A stretch of DNA of 10,267 nt. Source: Nostoc sp. CHAB 5834 (GTDB lineage Bacteria; Cyanobacteriota; Cyanobacteriia; Cyanobacteriales; Nostocaceae). Each line of letters begins with the position of its first letter. The first letter of the stretch is position 1. The translations under genes were made by a program, and so were the position numbers. Below, in pieces: positions 7,767-10,267 of the stretch. The notes under the pieces are model-generated. The model was not told the origin of the DNA. It searched no databases and saw nothing but the letters and a program-made list of their open reading frames with translations. The stretch covers positions 9,172 through 19,438 of the forward strand of contig JAIVFU010000116.1 of NCBI GenBank assembly GCA_020829485.1, read 5' to 3'.

Positions 7767-8536
7767 GGTTTTAATTCAAGTTTATCTATACTATTAGCAA
7801 TCTTTTTGAGTACATCCACGGCTGGATGGTTTTTATCAAATAATGCTAGTGGAACTCGGCGCTCAGAAGCATCGGCAAAGGCAATAGTTTTTGGGATTGG
7901 TGGGTATACAGGAGCAATCTCTGATAGTTGTTCTTGTACAGCTTTAAGTGTACGCGATTCTTGAGCAGTCCGACCATCGAACATTGTAGGAACAAATCCA
8001 GCAATTTGCAATCTGGGGTTGGTATGACTGCGGACTTGGGTGATCGTACTGAGTAAAAGTTCAGTTCCCTTAAATGACTTAAATTGACATTGGATAGGAA
8101 CGAGAATGTGAGTAGCAGCAGTCAGGCTGATGATACTGAGTAACCCCAAAGAAGGTGGACAGTCAATGAGAATGAAGTCGTAATTATCTTGCACATCCAA
8201 GAGTCCATTTTTTAGGCGATATTCTCTAGCGATCGCACTACTAAGTTGCATTTCACTAGCGGCAAGATTAATGTCAGCAGGGACAAGCGCCATACTATGA
8301 ATCGGTTCGGGATAGATAGGTAATGGTCTGTTATCAACTATTGTTTGTTGAATACTGATATTCAATTCGTCTGGTTCTAGTCCCATAAATGTAGTGAGAG
8401 ATGCCTGCGGGTCCATATCCACAAGCAATACATGACGTTTTTTAAGTGCAAGGTGGTAGCCCAGATTTTGAGTAAGTGTTGTCTTGGCAACCCCACCACT
8501 TTGGTTAAATAGTGCAATAATCCGGGTTTGGCTCAC
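7763..8536 (-). CDS. parA: ParA-family partition ATPase
   Basis: A 257-residue Soj/ParA-type P-loop ATPase with no N-terminal HTH extension, so it belongs to the short (type Ib-like or Soj-like) group. The deviant Walker A is NQSGGVAKTT (11-20, with Ala where many have Gly). Walker A' is LLVDMDPQAS (37-46) and Walker B is DFILIDCPPSLG (119-130). These proteins bind DNA non-specifically in the ATP form and position ParB-bound replicons. The start is GTG at 8536: it is placed exactly where the family begins, and a TAA lies seven codons upstream in frame. Its TGA overlaps the parB GTG, so the two form an operon. A TACAAT-type promoter lies 47 bp upstream. No damage is seen. Confidence 0.93.
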   Translation of the reverse strand: MSQTRIIALFNQSGGVAKTTLTQNLGYHLALKKRHVLLVDMDPQASLTTFMGLEPDELNISIQQTIVDNRPLPIYPEPIHSMALVPADINLAASEMQLSSAIAREYRLKNGLLDVQDNYDFILIDCPPSLGLLSIISLTAATHILVPIQCQFKSFKGTELLLSTITQVRSHTNPRLQIAGFVPTMFDGRTAQESRTLKAVQEQLSEIAPVYPPIPKTIAFADASERRVPLALFDKNHPAVDVLKKIANSIDKLELKP

Positions 8537-8582
8537 TTTAATAAATTGCAGTTATCGCAAAAAGTACTTCTAATACAGGCAG

Positions 8583-8611
8583 ATTGTAGCGCTTGATTAG
8601 GAGGAATACAA
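8583..8611 (-). promoter_or_regulatory. Putative sigma-70 promoter of parAB
   Basis: On the minus strand TTGTAT (8611-8606) is separated by exactly 17 bp from TACAAT (8588-8583). The -10 matches the consensus at five of six positions and the -35 at three. The start site would be about 40 bases before the parA GTG. Confidence 0.5.
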
Positions 8612-8634
8612 CTCTTAGAGGTTGCAAGATTACT

Positions 8635-8649
8635 TTCCATTCCATTCCA
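8635..8649. repeat. Three tandem copies of TTCCA upstream of the parAB promoter
   Basis: TTCCATTCCATTCCA is an exact 5-bp tandem repeat about 25 bp upstream of the proposed -35 box. It could bind a regulator or be a chance microsatellite. Confidence 0.35.
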
Positions 8650-8662
8650 TACTGCCTAGAAG

Positions 8663-8872
8663 TTGGCTGTAGCAAGAGTATACAAGTTCTTATTTGAATA
8701 CCGCGAACGCGGATTGTATTTGGTGGCAGCAGAGAGAGTAGATGAACTAGAAGCAATCGTCTTAGATGCAGATACACGACAAAAGGCGACTAACCACAGC
8801 CACGCATTGAAACCCAGAGGGTTGTTGGGGCTTTCTCTCTCATTACACCGGACACCCTATACCCGATTATAG
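8663..8872 (+). CDS. Doubtful small ORF divergent from parA
   Basis: A TTG-initiated frame of 69 codons encodes a peptide whose first part looks protein-like (RVYKFLFEYRERGLYLVA, then DELEAIVLDADTRQ), while the end (GLSLSLHRTPYTRL) looks like random translation. No Shine-Dalgarno is seen. The frame converges with and overlaps a parB-like relic on the other strand. I recognise no family. It may be a decayed gene or a chance frame. Confidence 0.22.
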   Translation: MAVARVYKFLFEYRERGLYLVAAERVDELEAIVLDADTRQKATNHSHALKPRGLLGLSLSLHRTPYTRL

Positions 8873-8952
8873 AAACTTAATTCTCGTCCCTGTGCGATCG
8901 CTCTAGCTTTGGTGTACTCAACGCCGCGTACAGTTCCCTTTTTGTCCCTATT
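8857..8952 (-). pseudogene. Relic of a second parB-like gene
   Basis: A 31-codon minus-strand frame between two stops contains VEYTKARAIAQ (VEYTKARAIA at 8922-8893), matching IEYTKARAIA of the intact ParB (residues 221-230, at 7106-7077). At DNA level the 30-bp core agrees at 24 positions, including an uninterrupted 16-base run TTGAGTACACCAAAGC. The relic has no start codon, and similarity ends on both sides. It lies upstream of the intact parA on the same strand. It is probably the leftover of an earlier or duplicated partition gene; an alternative is a short recombination-borne duplication. Confidence 0.5.
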
Positions 8953-8985
8953 TTACACAAGTTTCTGTGCAATGGCTCAAGCGCC

Positions 8986-9010
8986 GCTCTAAGAGCGATC
9001 GCTTTGCTCT
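8986..9010. repeat. HIP1-containing inverted repeats
   Basis: GCTCT-A-AGAGC (8986-8996) is a short palindrome. Its right arm can also pair with GCTCT at 9006-9010 across the HIP1 octamer GCGATCGC (8995-9002). Such HIP1-rich hairpins are common in intergenic DNA of filamentous cyanobacteria. From 8873 to 9046 I see nothing else except the parB relic. Confidence 0.5.
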
Positions 9011-9046
9011 CAAAGAAAGTGAAAATTCTTGAATCGATACATCCAA

Positions 9047-9184
9047 ATGAATCCGAAACAATTAGAAAACCCCATTTTTGAAGCTGTCTCTGACGGGGTT
9101 GAAAGAGTTTGGACAATTGAAGAAAAGCAGTTGATTCAGAATGATTCCGAATTGCTCTCGTCGCCTAAAAGAATGGCTCAATAA
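9047..9184 (+). CDS. Small ORF of 45 residues, unknown
   Basis: An ATG frame encodes MNPKQLENPIFEAVSDGVERVWTIEEK (split here: MNPKQLENPIFEA, then VSDGVERVWTIEEK) and ends at TAA 9182-9184. The composition is soluble, acidic and amphipathic, and codon use looks natural. There is no clear Shine-Dalgarno, and the frame stays open upstream to a TGA at 9020-9022 with a TTG at 9029 as an alternative start. It could be a real small protein or the 3' part of a decayed gene. I recognise no family. Confidence 0.35.
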   Translation: MNPKQLENPIFEAVSDGVERVWTIEEKQLIQNDSELLSSPKRMAQ

Positions 9185-9393
9185 AACATTCAAGTGATAC
9201 TTGTTGGCATCCAGACAACTATAAAATAGTCCGAGACTTAAGTACCCCTTCAAACTTCAGTCTCCTCATGATGTTGGAAGATGAAGAAACTCACATTCCT
9301 TTTTAAAACCTCTTGTATTCGCCTCGTACTTGATTACAGCCTGTTAGCGCTTCGCGTAACTTTTGTGAACATTAAAGATTTCGGAGAAATACA
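9185..9393. other. Gene-free spacer
   Basis: There is no convincing ORF or RNA gene here. It contains an imperfect dyad GTTAGCGCTTCGCGTAAC near 9344-9361 and ends in the ribosome binding site of the next gene. Confidence 0.5.
9383..9386 (+). promoter_or_regulatory. Ribosome binding site fixing the start at 9394
   Basis: GGAG lies 7 bases before the ATG (CGGAGAAATACAATG). It is the clearest Shine-Dalgarno in the window and supports the start of the interrupted gene. Confidence 0.7.
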
Positions 9394-9529
9394 ATGGATA
9401 TTCAATCTACACTCACCCAAGCTATTGAATTTATTGTTATGAGCTTTGTTGCTCTGATGATTTTCGATTTTATTGATGGACTTTATGTTGTGCCATTACC
9501 ATTTATTGCAATTGCACAATCCAATGCTA

Positions 9530-9538
9530 GTTCCAACT
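9530..9538. repeat. Target site duplication, left copy
   Basis: GTTCCAACT, identical to 9688-9696. Only one copy is needed to restore the host gene. Confidence 0.88.
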
Positions 9539-9687
9539 GGGAGCAGTGCGATTTTGTTAGATCGGGTTTTAATTCTCAATTAAATGGGCTGATTCTCAAT
9601 AAAAACCAATTTTTCGTTGCGATCGCAGCCTGAAATACGTGATTTAGCACCCGAATTTTAAGCACCTAACAAAATCGCATTGCTCCC
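9539..9687. mobile_element. 149-bp MITE-like non-autonomous insertion element
   Basis: The left end reads GGGAGCAGTGCGATTTTG and on to TTAG (9539-9560). The right end (9666-9687) is its reverse complement with one mismatch in 22 (A for G at position 8). It is flanked by perfect 9-bp direct repeats GTTCCAACT (9530-9538 and 9688-9696). It carries no transposase, only a HIP1 site (9619-9626) and an internal repeat ATTCTCAAT (9572-9580 and 9592-9600). The ends do not match those of the IS66- or IS4-family elements in this window, so the enzyme that moved it is elsewhere. The restored host frame proves the boundaries. Confidence 0.88.
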
Positions 9688-9696
9688 GTTCCAACT
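9688..9696. repeat. Target site duplication, right copy
   Basis: GTTCCAACT, identical to 9530-9538, directly abutting the right terminal inverted repeat. Confidence 0.88.
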
Positions 9697-10119
9697 CTAC
9701 AGTAACAGCAACTCAAATTGAACCATTACCTAAACCGGAGCAACCAGAAGTAGAACCTCAACAAATCCCCTTCGTTACATCACATTTTGAGGAAATTTCT
9801 GACCCCTGGACATTAGAACTAGAGCCTCGCAACAGTTGTACCGAAACTCAACCACTTGTACTTCAATTCCCCTCACTAAGGCTACTACCACCAGCAACAG
9901 GAGTACAACCGAAATCTTTGGCTAAAACCGCCAAGAAATCTACAACCACCAAAACTACCAAGACCAAAACCACTAAACCAACCAAGCAGTCCTTGACCAA
10001 ACCAACCGTGACTGAACAAAAAATTTTATCTGGTACGCGCTTTAACAGTGAACAGTAAACAGTTATCAGTAGAGAGTGATCTATTTATCCCGCAAGTTTT
10101 TGTCCCCCACCTCTAAGAT

Positions 10120-10140
10120 TTATCAGTTATCAGTTATCAG
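10120..10140. repeat. Short tandem heptamer repeat, TTATCAG x 3
   Basis: Three exact copies in tandem, with another single copy at 10063-10069 just after the interrupted gene. These heptamers are typical short tandemly repeated repetitive sequences of filamentous cyanobacteria. Confidence 0.75.
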
Positions 10141-10143
10141 TCC

Positions 10144-10267
10144 CTAGCTATCTAATTGGTATTTTAGGGCTTGAGACTCAAGCACAGAGAGAATTTCTGT
10201 ATGTTGATTGACCAAACCTTGTATTGCGGTAATTGGATCATGGTGAAGGCGATGTTTGCGTTGGCGA
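10144..10267 (-). CDS. 3' end of an unrecognised gene (partial)
   Basis: A minus-strand frame open from the window edge gives 40 residues, including HDPITAIQGLVNQHTEIL and ending LKYQLDS at TAG (10146-10144). It looks like real coding sequence: mixed composition, helical heptad-like pattern and no rare codons. It is convergent with the interrupted gene at 9394, with heptamer repeats between the stops. Family unknown. Confidence 0.5.
   Translation of the reverse strand, partial: RQRKHRLHHDPITAIQGLVNQHTEILSVLESQALKYQLDS

Larger units (their letters stand above)
9394..10058 (+). pseudogene. Small putative membrane-anchored protein gene, interrupted by a MITE-like element
   Basis: Native sequence runs 9394-9538 and resumes at 9697-10058. 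Removing the 149-bp insert plus one copy of its 9-bp target duplication (158 bp in all) joins codons for AIAQSNASSN to STVTATQIEP in one frame, giving 168 residues ending at TAA 10056-10058. Residues 11-42 are strongly hydrophobic (FIVMSFVALMIFDFI, then LYVVPLPFIAIA), one or two membrane segments. The middle is Pro/Glu/Gln-rich (LPKPEQPEVEPQQ) and the tail is Lys/Thr-rich (AKKSTTTKTTKTKTTKPTK), suggesting a basic cytoplasmic or nucleic-acid-facing tail. Function unknown. As it stands translation gives 48 native residues plus about 31 from the insert, stopping at 9633; no start serves the 3' part. Confidence 0.85.

Noticed and set aside
9033..9050. Similarity of GATACATCCAAATGA to the parB 3' end (AATACATCCAACTGA)
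   Set aside because: It is too short, and it would place the parB C-terminus on the wrong side of the relic's middle segment.
8877..9116. 79-codon minus-strand ORF
   Set aside because: It runs through HIP1 hairpins, has no ribosome binding site, and is in a different frame from the parB-like relic it overlaps.
9539..9633. C-terminal third of the apparent 79-residue ORF at 9394
   Set aside because: These codons lie inside the MITE and are not native to the gene.
10063..10140. CRISPR-like array in the TTATCAG repeats
   Set aside because: The units are 7 bp and contiguous with no spacers; they are tandem heptamers.

Overview
The window looks like an accessory replicon, most likely a plasmid, of a filamentous (Nostoc/Anabaena-type) cyanobacterium. 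The evidence is seven copies of the HIP1 octamer GCGATCGC, TTATCAG tandem heptamers, moderate-to-low GC content, and a parA-parB partition operon beside a RecD2-like helicase and a non-essential-type sigma factor. No replication initiator, rRNA or tRNA gene is visible.

Left block (1-4151): a nested pile of broken mobile DNA. A sigma-70 family gene (minus strand) stops after 119 codons, where the 5' end of a group II intron begins (GTGCG at 3794). The intron's reverse transcriptase reading frame is cut after about 30-50 codons by an IS4-family element. That element's transposase has lost its N-terminus to a complete 1.81-kb single-ORF IS66-family element bounded by GTAA inverted repeats. The DNA left of the IS66 copy is not the missing IS4 part and no target duplication is seen, so an end-to-end deletion or recombination probably removed the other halves. 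No HIP1 sites were seen in this block.

Centre (4242-8536): three intact-looking minus-strand genes. parA and parB overlap by 4 bases. A 309-bp AT-rich gap follows, then the RecD2-like helicase. A perfect 26-bp palindrome lies inside parB and is the best parS/ParB-site candidate here. A sigma-70-like promoter (TACAAT box) precedes parA.

Right block (8537-10267): mostly decayed or small coding sequence. It holds a short relic of a second parB-like gene, two small ORFs of uncertain status, and a small putative membrane-anchored protein gene. That gene is broken by a 149-bp MITE-like element with near-perfect terminal inverted repeats and a perfect 9-bp target duplication. Deleting the element plus one duplication copy restores an uninterrupted 168-codon frame. 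The window ends in heptamer repeats and the 3' end of an unrecognised minus-strand gene.

Functionally, the live parts appear to be the partition module, the helicase and the IS66 element. Nearly everything else is wreckage of insertions, which also records their order.
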